DNA from: Takifugu bimaculatus
Taxonomy: Eukaryota > Chordata > Actinopteri > Tetraodontiformes > Tetraodontidae
Assembly (NCBI GenBank): GCA_004026145.2
Contig: CP034989.1
Location: 3,424,134-3,488,133, forward strand
Reading direction: 5' to 3'
Length of the DNA stretch: 64,000 nucleotides
Made by a program: the position numbers and the translations under genes. This document shows positions 11,401-22,300 of the stretch, one piece after another. The number at the start of each line of letters is the position of its first letter. Position 1 is the stretch's first letter. Below the pieces are notes generated by a model, which was not told the DNA's origin, ran no database searches, and worked only from the letters and a program-made list of their open reading frames with translations.

Positions 11401-12046
11401 TCGGGTCGCGTTCGTGGCTCCGTCTGGCTGTTGGAGGACGATAGAGGACGTGAAGACGCCTTCAAGGACGGCCTTTAAGTGGCGGCCGGGGGAGGCGGGT
11501 ATTTGTCTTCATTGTGTTTTCCTTTTCCTCGAGTCACCTCATGAGGGCTGTTTTCGCTCCGAACGTGGCAGTTCTACGCCACGGCGGCTGCGTCGCTGCG
11601 CTCGTGTTAATGAGGGAGGACGATAAAGAGGCGAAGTCACGCCTAAAGCTGCAGGAGAGGGAGGCAGGCCACCTCCGAGGACACCCCCGGCGTTCCGTCT
11701 GTCACGAGGGGGCCAACGCAGCGCCGCCACGGTCCCGAGAGATCGGAAGCCGATGATGAGCCTCATGAGATGTTGGTGCTCCTGACATCAGCGGCGTGTT
11801 CTCTGGGAACCACAAAGTACTGATGTCAGGACACGCCAAGTGAGACGCGTCTCTCGGGACGGCGGGGGCACATCTGAGCCCAGCAGTTCCGACGGCGTTC
11901 TGGCAGATGCTCCGACATCGCTGTCGCGCGCAGATAGGAGAGCGGCTTTCCCTCAAAACGAGCGCAATTCCGCAAGTGCCCGTCAAAGAGCCGCTCGCTT
12001 AGCTCCAGCGCTTTCACACCGTGTTTACCAGAGCGCCACCTGGACC

Positions 12047-12075
12047 GGGGGGGGGTGGGGGATGGGGGGGGGGGG
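12047..12075 (+). repeat. G-rich tract in snd1 intron
   Basis: G blocks of 9, 5 and 12 are separated by t and at, on the sense strand of the 5.4-kb intron. Confidence 0.9.
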
Positions 12076-13748
12076 TTTCGCTCCGTCACCCTCAAACGGT
12101 CGCGCTCACTGGAGCCAGGAGAGCAGAGCCGCACCACCTGTCCTCCACCTTCACACAGCTTCGGTGCCCGGATATTCTGATGAACCCGCCCCCCCTCCCG
12201 AGGCTCCTCTGATCACTGCTAACCTTCCTGCTGATGCTTCCCACCCCCCCTCCAAAGCCAAACGCCATCCTTTCCTTCATGTGCCAGTGTTGGTGGCCAC
12301 TGCTCACCAACCGTGGCATCTGTCTGGCATATGGGAGCTCTGTCGGGTCATCCAGACAGGCTGCTGCCGCCCACCGCCGTCTGCCACCAGATCCCCTCCA
12401 AACACACTCTTCCTTCCCCTCGTCTCCTTCCGTCCTCCCGTTGGCGCCCAACTTCCTCTCCTCCCTCGTCTCCTCCTCCCTCTATCTGCGGAGAAGCACC
12501 TGATGAGTTCCGCCCGACTTCGTGGCATAAACGAGCCATTCTGCGGCTCTCCTGGAGCCCGTTGAGGAGCCGTCAAAGAGCGTTCTGAAGGCAGTCATCA
12601 GCCGCGTGCTGATTGGCTGCTGAATGAAGAGGTCCCCCCCCTTCTGATGGGAGCACAAAGGAGCTTAGCGTGGGACTTCCAACATGGCTGCACGTCATTT
12701 GGGCACATTGTGCCGTAGTGCTCTTCCCTCAGCTACCCCCTCCCCCCCAAAATGCCCCACCAATGGAAACACAGTCCACTTGTTCCGCCATATGGCGGCA
12801 TCTGCCTCCATCCCGCCGCCACCTCTGAAAAAGGGAAAAGCTCTCCTTCAGCTGCCAGTGATGGATGACTTGTGCCGCTCCCGCACTTTTCTCCCGGCCG
12901 CGCGCTCGCACGTGCGCAGCCGCAGGTCTGTGGTCCTGGCAGCACGGCGGTCGAATCGGCCTACACGCGCGAGCTAGCTGAGCAATTGCACCCCGTAGCC
13001 CCATCCACGCTCAACTGTTCTAACATCTGGCGTGTGTGTGTGTGTGTATGCGTGTGCATGTGTGTGTGTGTAAAGCCACAGAACATGCTGCACAACTGGA
13101 TGCATCACACCCATATAAAACCCTTTGTGCCGCCATCCGTCGCGCTAGCTTCAATTTCGGAAGCCGCCGTTCAAAGTTTACGCCGCCGCCGCACAGCCCC
13201 TCCCCCCTCCCCAGGATGACTCATCACCGGCCCGTTCGCCGAGGCTAAAAGGTCGTTCTAGCAGAAGCGGTCAATCTGCTCGGCTTCCTCCTGCTCCCTT
13301 TGTTCCCGTGTCCGTGCAGGCGTCCAGTTCTCCTCGCTCCCCCAGACATCAGCGAGCCTCTTCCTGATTGGCTCTCTATTATCTGTGGCGGGATTTGATT
13401 GAATTTAGCAGCCGTTTCTGCTTTGATTGGAGGGTAATTGAGATCACACGGCCGTCCGACCAGCAGAGTTTGATTCCAAGCGAGGAGCGCGATTAGATTT
13501 CGGCCTCAGAAGATTAGCCCAAAACACGTCTGGGTGAAAATCAATCAGCTGATTAGCGCAGAATCCCTGAGACGTGTTGAGGGTTTCCTCTGAATGAAGC
13601 TCAAACCGATGGGATGTCAGACACGTGCGTGCTCAGGTACAGCCTCCACGCCACATCCCTGGTTGTTATGGCGACCTGGTGACGGCATCTCCATCCTGCA
13701 CAGCAGTGCTGCTAAATGCTAAATGTCTTTTTTTTTTGTCTCCTACAG

Positions 13749-13793
13749 GTGACAGAGTACCTGAACAGTCAAGAATCCGCCAAGACCGCCAGG
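13749..13793 (+). CDS. snd1: snd1 small exon (15 codons)
   Basis: This 45-bp exon encodes VTEYLNSQESAKTAR, matching the human VITEYLNAQESAKSAR helix near the SND1 C-terminus. It is in phase 0 at both ends, so skipping it would delete 15 residues without a frameshift. The acceptor has a long T-run (tttttttttgtctcctacag) and the donor is AGG/gtaagt, both strong by eye, which would help recognition of a short exon placed after a 5.4-kb intron. Confidence 0.96.
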
Positions 13794-14335
13794 GTAAGTC
13801 CCCCCCACCCCCGCCGCCGTCATTATGGTCTGCTCTGGTTTTCCTCGGCTCTTCTCGCCTCACAGCCAGACAGGTTTTATTTGCCAACCAGGAACACATT
13901 GTGGCGCTAATAGCGCTCCTAAAGCGGCCGCTCCTTACGTTGGCAGCCGTGGTCGTCGCATACGGGACGCTGCCTCCAGTCTGGGGGGGGGTCGGGGTGT
14001 ACGGGGATAGGAAACCAGAAGTGAGCCAGTCTCACGTTCACCAGCGGAGTCTGCTGCGCTTGGCTCCATTCACTCACCCCCATAACTAGCGCTAATTAGC
14101 ACTGTTGCTAATTAGGTATGAATCGCAGTCTGAACAGCTGAGCGCACATGATTGGGAGAGCCAAAAGAGCAGCAAACACACACATGAGATGGAGAATTTG
14201 ACACGTTTACAACAGCAGCGCAGCACCGGATGCTACGCCAGTCTTTTCCCTCTGTTTCCATCCACTTCCTGTCTTCTTGAAGGCGTTGCGTTCAGGGTTC
14301 CGAGTGCGACCAATTCTGTCGTTCTGTCTCATCAG
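13794..14335 (+). other. snd1: snd1 last intron (542 bp)
   Basis: The intron starts gtaagt and ends ctcatcag. It includes a short G-run near 13983-13990 and nothing else recognisable. Confidence 0.9.
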
Positions 14336-14401
14336 CTCAACATCTGGCGCTACGGAGACTTCCGCGCCGACGACGCCGACGAGTTTGGTTACCGGCGCTA
14401 A
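14336..14401 (+). CDS. snd1: snd1 terminal coding exon with stop
   Basis: This segment encodes LNIWRYGDFRADDADEFGY followed by RR and a TAA stop at 14399-14401. The human protein ends LNLWRYGDFRADDADEFGY, then SR, so the C-terminus is nearly identical, with S replaced by R at the penultimate position. The acceptor is ctcatcag/CTC. With the five preceding exons it gives 206 residues, all in one frame with no lesion, so this is a functional-looking gene end and not a processed copy. Confidence 0.98.
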   Translation, partial: LNIWRYGDFRADDADEFGYRR

Positions 14402-15120
14402 CGAGGGACATCCCGAACCGGCCATCCAGTCGACACCATTCCAAAGACGAACGGACACCGATTTCAAGAGAGGACAGAAGGCGAACCTGAGAAACTAAAC
14501 GACAAGCATCCACTCGCGTTTCTTTTTCGTGCACACGTCATCCATCCGCTAATGCGCTATCATCCCTCCAGCTAGCCCCTTTGCTACCCTTCACGTTAGC
14601 AGTAATAATGTTCTAAACCTGCCTGTGCCGTTTCCAGTCCGGATTATTTCCACCTTACCTTTGAACTATTGCGTTAGCGATCATCAAACATACGTATTTC
14701 CGACACGTTTTTCGCTCTGGTATTTGGATTTTTGCCTGAATTCTCTTTTCTTTCTCAAACAAATGCTTCCCAGATGAAATCTATGTAAATTGTGAGGATA
14801 CTTTGACGTGTAAATGAAATATTTCAGATTTCCGTAGATGGACGAGGAAAAAAAAAAAAAGTTTTATTTTTGTCTCCACCGTATAATCTGTGACGTTTGC
14901 AGATGTGTGTGTGAGGAGTGTTTTGTCGTTTATTCCGTCTCACTTTTCTGACCAGTAAACATCATCTCTCTCTCTCTCCTGTAAAGTTTACACTCGACGA
15001 CGGTTACGGTCCTGTCTGCGGCAGCCTCTTCTTCTGTCTCTGTACGCCATAGAACCAGTGTTTTGAATTTTATTCCATATCATGGACCTTTGCATTCTAT
15101 TAAAAACCTGCAGAATCACG
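14402..15120 (+). other. snd1: snd1 3' untranslated region
   Basis: The UTR runs from the stop codon to an estimated cleavage site about 15-20 bases after the ATTAAA signal. It is clearly more AT-rich than the coding exons and contains an A-run near 14849-14861 followed by a T-rich stretch, and a (CT)n run near 14967-14980. No AATAAA occurs before the ATTAAA. The exact 3' end is inferred. Confidence 0.8.
15099..15104 (+). terminator. snd1: Polyadenylation signal ATTAAA for snd1
   Basis: ATTAAA, the most common variant signal, lies about 700 bases after the snd1 stop. It is followed within 20-50 bases by a T/GT-rich stretch (tgtcttctctttatttac), as expected of a downstream element. A later AATAAA near 15,557 could serve as an alternative distal site. 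Confidence 0.75.
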
Positions 15121-15749
15121 TGTCTTCTCTTTATTTACTCTTGTTTCTGCTTTATTCCAGACGGGTCCTTTGATGTTTGTCGTGTTAGCAAAGGTGTCGC
15201 CATGGAAACGGGGGGCAGAGACGTCGATTAGCCGGCAAATTCCGGAGGCGACACAATCAAAACTGCCAAAAGCAATTAAAGCGCAAAAGACGCCATTACT
15301 TTTCATCCGGCCCGTGTGGAAGGAGAGACGAGCGGGAATTTGTCCTAAGCAGAGAACAGAGACAGGAATATCTTTATTTCATGAACCTCAGGCATGTATA
15401 CCCGCAGAGGGGGTTTAAGGGGGGGGGGGTAAATCTATCTGAATAATTCACAGCGTATGGAGAACGCATATCAACGCTGCGGAAAGTCGTGTGGACATCG
15501 GATGGCGTCAGCGTACGAATGTGAGAGGAAGCAGCCGTGTTTCGGGTTTACCTTTGAATAAAATATAAAGTGGGGACGTGACGCATTCGCCCATGTTTAC
15601 GTTCGTGATCGGGCGGTCACGTGATGCTAACGCCTGGATTCATTAACAAGTCTCGCAAGACCTGTTGCGCTTCGGTACGTAATGACCGGAAGTGAGCTAA
15701 ATTAGAATTATCTTTGAGAGCTTCTGGAGCCGAAGTCTTGTGAAGAAAA
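15121..15749. other. Non-coding flank downstream of snd1
   Basis: No coding exon is recognisable. The stretch contains a G-run near 15420-15430, an AATAAA near 15,557 that may be an alternative snd1 poly(A) signal, and a short palindrome (gtctcgcaagac) near 15650-15661. Confidence 0.7.
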
Positions 15750-15794
15750 CTGGTGTCAGAGTCTCTCAGGTCATCTGAGAGACTCTGACACCAG
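15750..15794. repeat. Perfect hairpin, 20-bp arms and 5-nt loop
   Basis: The arm 15750-15769 (c + tggtgtcagagtctctcag) is exactly complementary to 15775-15794, separated by gtcat. It forms the left terminus of the compound element, and a shortened copy of the arm (gagtctctcagg) follows at once at 15794-15805. Confidence 0.97.
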
Positions 15795-15805
15795 AGTCTC
15801 TCAGG

Positions 15806-15890
15806 CTCCTCATCTCCGACGGCCTGGTGGGTAAGAATGCAACCGTAAGTCGCCAGTGGTGCTGCGTCTGGTTCGAGTCCCGTCTGTGCC
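15806..15890 (+). repeat. tRNA-like (Pol III promoter-like) module, left
   Basis: There is an A-box-like stretch around 15820-15840 (ggcctggtgggtaagaatgc) and a B-box-like ggttcgagtcc about 30 bases later, at 15870-15880. The T-arm pairing is poor, so this is a degenerate tRNA-derived unit and not a working tRNA gene. Confidence 0.5.
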
Positions 15891-15933
15891 TGAGGGGGTT
15901 GAGGGAGGGGGCCGTGTCCCCTCCAGAAGTCCT

Positions 15934-15989
15934 GGGTCCATAAATGGAGGGTGTTATGGACCATGTGATGGGAAACAGCTGGAGTTTTA
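15934..15989 (+). repeat. Left arm of 56-bp perfect inverted repeat
   Basis: The arm begins gggtccataaatggagg and is exactly complementary over all 56 bases to 16163-16218. The absence of any mismatch suggests a recent origin or ongoing homogenisation. Confidence 0.97.
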
Positions 15990-16087
15990 CACGATGTGTA
16001 AACGTAGTAGTTTACAGGAACAGTTTTCACCTGAACTAATTAGCATCCTAACTTCCTTCTACCTTTACCTAAATGTTGTTGTTCCAA

Positions 16088-16165
16088 TGACGCGACTAAC
16101 CAACATGCATTAATGACGCGACTAACCAACATGCATTAATGACGCGACTAACCAACATGCATTAA
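16088..16165 (+). repeat. Three exact 26-bp tandem repeats
   Basis: Three identical head-to-tail copies (16088-16113, 16114-16139, 16140-16165) of a unit starting tgacgcgactaacc and ending catgcattaa. They fill the 3' part of the spacer between the 56-bp inverted arms; the last three bases belong to the right arm. Confidence 0.98.
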
Positions 16166-16218
16166 AACTCCAGCTGTTTCCCATCACATGGTCCATAACA
16201 CCCTCCATTTATGGACCC
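16163..16218 (-). repeat. Right arm of 56-bp perfect inverted repeat
   Basis: This is the exact reverse complement of 15934-15989. The first direct-repeat copy begins four bases after it, at 16222. Confidence 0.97.
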
Positions 16219-16221
16219 GAC

Positions 16222-16257
16222 TTTTGACATTCAAGTTGGACACTCGTTACTCTAAAA
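16222..16257 (+). repeat. 36-bp direct repeat, copy 1
   Basis: Identical to 16358-16393 over 36 bases, starting ttttgacattcaag. The two copies bracket exactly 100 bp containing the right tRNA-like module and terminus. Confidence 0.97.
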
Positions 16258-16261
16258 GTAG

Positions 16262-16335
16262 GAAAGGGGATTTGAACCGGCAACCTTCGGAAACACAGCC
16301 GTATGTTGAAACACCTGAGCTAAACACTCAGATGA
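16262..16335 (-). repeat. tRNA-like (Pol III promoter-like) module, right
   Basis: On the minus strand an A-box-like tagctcaggtg is followed about 38 bases later by a textbook B-box ggttcaaatcc. Positions equivalent to D-, anticodon- and T-arms can be traced, but stem pairing is broken. I read it as a tRNA-derived SINE head, not a functional tRNA. Confidence 0.55.
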
Positions 16336-16357
16336 CCTGAGAGACTCTTGACACCAG

Positions 16358-16393
16358 TTTTGACATTCAAGTTGGACACTCGTTACTCTAAAA
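16358..16393 (+). repeat. 36-bp direct repeat, copy 2
   Basis: Second perfect copy of 16222-16257. It starts directly after the right terminus of the inverted element. Confidence 0.97.
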
Positions 16394-19300
16394 CATTTAG
16401 GACATTTACATTTAGGAGTCCAGACCCTCCGGAGAGATGCGGTTTAAGTTTAATTAGGTTGAAATTGTGCAGAATGTATAGGTTCACGCGTAATTCCTCC
16501 TCAGTTTGGGCTGTAATCCTGCTTCCCCCCGAGCTTCCCCCGAGTATTTTTGATTCCGTCAGATCCGATTACAACATCCCGGATAGCAACGGGGTTATTG
16601 TTGGTGGACACCGGAACGGGGATTTGACCGTCGAGGCTAATTCAATTAAATTCTGGGACGTGAGTTTGAGCTTTACGTTCATACGTGAGAGGAGGGAACA
16701 TGGGTTTGTTAGCATCTGAACTTGAGCTAACTCTAGTGGAGGTTTTATTTCCTGATCCTGGTCGAAAACGTCAAATCAGTGGCGCTACTTCCTGTAGCCT
16801 CCTGATGCTCTGACTTTAACTCTAACGAGCTACTAATGAACATTATTCCACAAAAACACACCAAAACACATTTGTTTGCCTGCTCAAAGATAAACTTAGC
16901 ATAAAAAATGCCCCACAGCTCTCTTGTTGTCATGACAGCGCAGTGGAGACCTCTCCAGTTCCCTCATCAGTCGTCAAGTATTCACAAATATGTTCATAAC
17001 AATGTTCAACAACAACAACAAATGTTGGATTTGGGCTTTAAGCGTCTCTTAAAACAACTTATCGACGACTACTTTTACTGGGCTTTGTGGACACGGTTCA
17101 ACCTCAGCAGCTATAACCAGTTGAGATGTCCATATTTGCACCATCTGATAAAATGCTAACTTTAACCGAAAGCAGCCTTGAAAGGGACGTGCGCGTCGAG
17201 TCAGCCGACCAATCCAATCCAAGACTGCTTAGCAGCGGCTAAGTGGACAACGTGCGGCGCTCCTGATTAAGGGGTGTTCCCTCGACAGCTCGCGAGGCAG
17301 CAGCAATTATCCGACTCATGTATAATTTAAAACAATCTCCCGCTCGGCGTTGAGAACACAAATTAACCTTTGTTTGATTAGCGCTGTAGGCGGCGACCAT
17401 CAAATACCAACTCGAGCGTGAGCGGAAGCAGGAGGCCCAAGGAGGAAACACCGAAGGAGGCGAGCGGAACCAGCGGCCGTTCGCCCACGCCGCCCTCTCC
17501 TCTCGCACCTTGTTGGGGGGGAAACCTCTCTGCCAACGTGACAGGAGCCACCGGAGGGCCTCGACGCCACAGAACTTCGCCCACCTCTCTCACAACGGGC
17601 CTCGGGGTACTTCCGGCGTGGCATTCATCCGAGCGTACAGGAGAGCGCAGCACGTGCTAGCGTAGCTCGGTGACACGGCCGTGCACTCTCTCCGCGTGGC
17701 CTCCAGCTCGTACACATGTCCGCTGTCATGCTTCCATACGTACACGTGTGTCCCCTTTCCTCCCCCACGCGCTCGCCACCTCCCACTATGACCCACCTGA
17801 GGCGCGCTGGTCCTGCTGTGGTAACCAAGGTCCCTCTTGTACACCCCCCACCCGCAGCTTCGGGGCTGTGTGCTAACTCCTGGTGCGCCATACTAGCTGC
17901 GTGCTGCGCTAATGCCCCCGGAGGGGCAGGTGGCAGCTGGGGGCCGCATGTGTGAACGTGGCGCGCTCACATAGCAGGTGCATCAGAGCCCTGACCTGAA
18001 CAGTTCCTCCTCCTTCTGTTCGTGTTCTGCTTTTTAATGGCTTCACCAGCAAGCGTCGAGTCTCGAACCCGCAGTTTTACCGTTTCTCCATCCGAGGAAC
18101 CGTCAAACTCGCTTTGGCAGCGAGGACGCAGAATCCCGTTTGCCTAAATAGGAAGTCACCGTCGGGCGTCAGAAGCCCGCAGAACTCATTAGTCAGTGGT
18201 GAATCTGACAGAAGGTGTGTTGGATATATTGTATCTATCCGTCATGGTGCATTCCCTGTAATTCCGTGACGCGCTAATGCAGCCGGATACGCTGTCAGAA
18301 CGTACGATGGAACGCTGGAGGCTCCTGTTGCAACCCGAACAGGGCTCAGGTAGCAGACATTAAACGCGGACGTCCGTTCAATTATTCAGGTGCTCATTTC
18401 CTCAACGCAGGTAAAAATAAACGGGAAAAAAAAGGGGATTTTTAGCGTCTCGGAGATTTGTGCCACTGCGTCGTGCCACCTTAAGAAAAAAAAAAAAAAC
18501 CTCTCTGTGTGACTACATTAATCCCCCTGCCTGAGCCATTTTTAATTCCTGGTCGCCATGGCAGCAGGCCCTGTTGTCAGGTCTACCGGCCCTCGCAGCT
18601 GGACCGCAATCCTCTGACTTACTGACTATTTTCCTCACACACTGCAAAACTCGTGTCTCTCTTGTATCCTAGCAAACACGCTAACATGGCTACTACAGAG
18701 ACATCAGTGTAAAGTTGAGCAAAAGGGGGATGATGAGCCATGATTTCTGTCATCTTTCGCAGGAAAAATCTCTTTCATGCCATAACTCACATGTGCTATC
18801 TGAGCAAACTCCTAGCTAGCTACTTTTAATTGATTTTCTACACGATGCTTCCTGCTAATTTTCCAGCCAAGTTATTACTAAAACCTTGAAGTTTTTATCT
18901 AAACCCCTGAAACTCCGAGCTATACCAATAGATTTAAGTGCTACTAAAAATTAGGGAGAAAAAAAGGGGCAACAAGAGGGGTAACAATGCTAAGCTAACA
19001 ACAGGAACTGAGGATGCGCAAGTGTGAATCCCTCCAACAGCAGCAGCTACCGTGAGGGAACGCTCTGCAGCCAGGTGGCGGACTGACAACAGATGATTTA
19101 CATTTCCAATCTGGCAGCAGATAATCTTTTTTATTGACTCTTCCATAGCACGCCGCCACTGCCTGGCTCAGCAGGACGTCGTCAAGATCAAAGCAAAACT
19201 TAAGTAATAAAGCAGCAGCATCGGGCTGTGGAGGTAGAATATATCATGGCCTCTGTCTGGCCTCAGCTTTGATGGGAATGAATATATTACTGGGTATCCT

Positions 19301-22300
19301 AGCGCGCCGCAGCCTCGGCTAATGGGACAGGAGAGATGAGCAGGAGGCGCGGTCTGCGTTGCTGACAGCTAACGTTCTCCCAGTTTATCGCGCCTTCAAA
19401 TGTTTGAGGAGGGAGAAAATTGGGAGCGCAAACGTACGTTGAACCTAAATTAGACGTCTCACTCTGCACTGCTTCGCCTGCGCGCCTCAGGCCAAAGTTC
19501 CAACCAACGCGGGAGCCATTTTGTGTCTGTGGCAGAAGGTTCACAACAGGTTTGTGTGGGCACCTGATCACATAGAGGAAGGGGCCGTCCTGATGAACAA
19601 TGAGCGCTCCGACTGCCGTCCCACCGCCTGCGGAACAAGCTGCTAAACGCTCAGATAAAGTCAGCTAAACGTAGCTTAGCAGCTCCTACGTCTTTCATGC
19701 CTCAGAGTGTCCTCGGATCTCTGCCTTTTGATTTCTGACATTAAAACTGTCCCCTTGCCATTTGTTTGGAATATATTAGCCTTTACGTGATTGATTGTAT
19801 TCATTTATTATTTTTCTGCTTTAATACGCTTCAAATATGAAAGAAAAGAGTAAAAGAAGATGCCGGTAGGTCGAGGCTGAATAGGAATTACCCAGTGGAA
19901 CATAGCTAATTACCAAGCATTAGCATATGCAAATGAGAACCCTTATCTTGTGTACAAAATGTTGCTTATGGTAAACACTGGCTAATCACTTTAACGAGTT
20001 TAGCTTTTTAAATGATGGTAATTGTGTATTGTTTAAACAGAGCCGGTGCAATTGGCTGATTTTCTGAGGTATAGCTGAGGTTAGCGGAGTGTGATGCAGC
20101 TCTTTTGTGTCCGGACACTGATTCACCTTCACTTCTGGAGCTCCTTTCGTGCAGAGATGGACAAGAGAACAGAAGGTGTCCTTGGACGGTTAGCATTAGC
20201 GGTTAAACGTAGGTTTCTGTAATGGGATCAGCTGGTGACGCAGGCTCAAAAACTCACAACTGCCCACTGTGGCATTACGCGGACGCTAACAATGAAAAAT
20301 TACATCAGTTACCACAGCAAGGACAAACGCACCGAGCTCACGCTTCCGTTGACCAAAACGAGCTAACATTCTTTGAAAGTGACGCACGTGAGGCCGCTGA
20401 GCTACCGGTAGCTGCACAAAGACGGCATTAGCGCTGCCCTTTAAGTCAAGGCAACAGACTGAGTCACGGAACTGTCTTAGTCTAACTTTTGTGGACGTCT
20501 TCAGCGGAGACTGTTCAAATAAATCTGCAAAGAGCACATCAAAACACCTGTACAAATGCTAGCTACCTGAGGAAAGAGGAAACCTGCTAGAACATGTGCT
20601 AAAGGTTGAAAATATCACTTTCATTTTGATTTTGGTTCCATTTTGGGAATGATAAGGCCGTTAGCATTGAAGACACTTAGGGTAAAATATGTTGTAAAGA
20701 CTTGACGTGTGCAGTTGCAGAACATGTCGCTAATTAGCCTGACAGCAACAATAACAATGTTTTCTATTTCAACACACAATTGTCCACAGATGTGTCAAAC
20801 CGGTTGCAAAGAGCTGATTGTAAATGTTCCCCTGAATCAAGCAACTGCTAACGTAACGTGTAGAGCAGTGAAGGACGCCCTGTGGCTGGACAGCCTCTGT
20901 CCTCACAAGCTAACGCTCTGTGATTGACAGCGGACAGGGAGGAGCCCAGGGACAAACTTCTTAATCTTTAGATGGTCATAGCAACACACACACGCTACAC
21001 ACACACGCATCAGGGCAGTATATTCTCTCTGCAGTGTCTACGGGCAGATTTACAGGCTAGCTTTTGCTGCTGTGTGCACGTTTCCTCCCAGGCTCTGTGC
21101 TGACGCCAACTGGAAACTCAAAGACAGAAAAGCACCCGAACCCTAAAACCTCGCACGTCTCTCTGAGTCACCCCGACGACCTTTCAGCGCGTCACAGTCG
21201 ACGCCCACCTGACCGCTCCCTCGCAGCGTGAGTCAATTCCATCAGGAGAGACCGTTCTGCTAGCTAGCGGGACGCGTTTCTTTGATGACAGATAAAATCC
21301 ATCGCGGTAACTCGGCCCTTTGTAGAGCATCATTAAGACAAGTGGCTCATACTTTCTCGTGAATTGCAAAGTAAATCAAATCTTCCCGTTTCAGTTCATG
21401 CCCCCGCAGAGGGAAAACTGCTCGCTGTAGGATGGACGCGATCCATCAGATCAGCAGTGACGTGCACGTGTGAACGGCGATACTCTAGCCTGAAACGCTA
21501 CGCTGAATATTCCGCAGACAGCGGAGAATTTCAAGGGGAAAAAAAGGATACCCGGATTTGATGATTCGTGCAATGCTAGAACCTTTGCTTCGATCTACTT
21601 TCCGGTAGGTTCAAAGGAATCAAAGCAAATATTCTGAAACAAGCTAAAGTAGATGGAGCCAAGTCCGGTTGTCTCTCCTGCCCAATTACGGGAATTTCAT
21701 CCAGACGTGTTTGACCCGTGGGTTGGGACAATCGAGCACTTCACTACGTTTGTAGTTGCGGTCGACACTGTTAGCATCCGTGTTTGAGTTGCAGCTAGGT
21801 GCCAAAGTCGTAGAAATAAACGCGCCGTGATGATCAATGTAGAATTTCGTGGACGGGATTCGCCCCAAAACACGGACATTTGCTGGTAAAGCGGTGAAGC
21901 GGGTTAGCTTAAGCGCTCTCTTCGTGTCCCCCGACTTGAGCTGAAGGTCAGGCATGCGGGCCGTTCGGTGATCCTCGCCGCTGAGTCAGCAGCGGTCCGG
22001 GGGGGTCCGAGTCTTCATTGCCGGCTCCTGGGACGCTTCCATCTTCCATTATGATGACTCACCACCATCATGGCATCGACACATCTTTTACCTCCGCTCC
22101 ACTTTTCCCCCTCGCTCTCCTCCTGCCCGGCGCTCTCGGAGGGGAAGAGATTCATTAACAGGTAATGAATGCGGGGATGTGTGATTTCTGCCGGGCTAAC
22201 CGAACGGGGACCCGGAGACTGGACGTCTTCCTTGCTGCTTTTACTCTGCATCGGGAGAAGAATGGGGGAATTTCGTTTTATTTGGCCCGGCACTGGAGGA

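Larger units (their letters stand above)
8386..13748 (+). other. snd1: snd1 intron (5,363 bp), largest complete intron here
   Basis: The intron starts gtgggt and ends with a T-run and cctacag. A 25-bp unit is duplicated just after the donor (8416-8465). It also holds G-runs at 9832-9847 and 12047-12075, a (GT)n tract at about 13032-13071, and a possible CTCF-like match on the minus strand near 12034-12046. Several open frames of 80 to 240 codons near 11,800-12,600 are GC-driven, overlap in many frames, and resemble no family. Confidence 0.88.
15750..16393. repeat. Compound inverted-repeat element with two tRNA-like modules
   Basis: The element is bounded by inverted copies of a roughly 27-bp terminus (15750-15776 on +, 16331-16357 on -, one base insertion). 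Inside it are a tRNA-promoter-like module on + (about 15806-15890, B-box-like ggttcgagtcc), a perfect 56-bp inverted repeat (15934-15989 with 16163-16218), a 173-bp spacer carrying three 26-bp tandem copies, and a second tRNA-like module on - (about 16262-16335, A-box-like tagctcaggtg and B-box ggttcaaatcc). A perfect 36-bp direct repeat (16222-16257 and 16358-16393) brackets the second module. It looks like a foldback or dimerised tRNA-derived SINE. I do not recognise the family and see no coding capacity. Confidence 0.75.

Noticed and set aside
11840..12565. Longest open frame in the window (241 codons, + strand)
   Set aside because: It lies in the 5.4-kb snd1 intron, is rich in P, S, A and R as expected of GC-rich random DNA, overlaps long frames on both strands, crosses a poly-G tract and resembles no family.
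15806..15890. Candidate functional tRNA gene
   Set aside because: The B-box fits but the acceptor and T stems do not pair and no clean anticodon arm forms. It is kept as a tRNA-derived module.
16088..16165. CRISPR-like array
   Set aside because: The units are directly abutting with no spacers, and the genome is a vertebrate.
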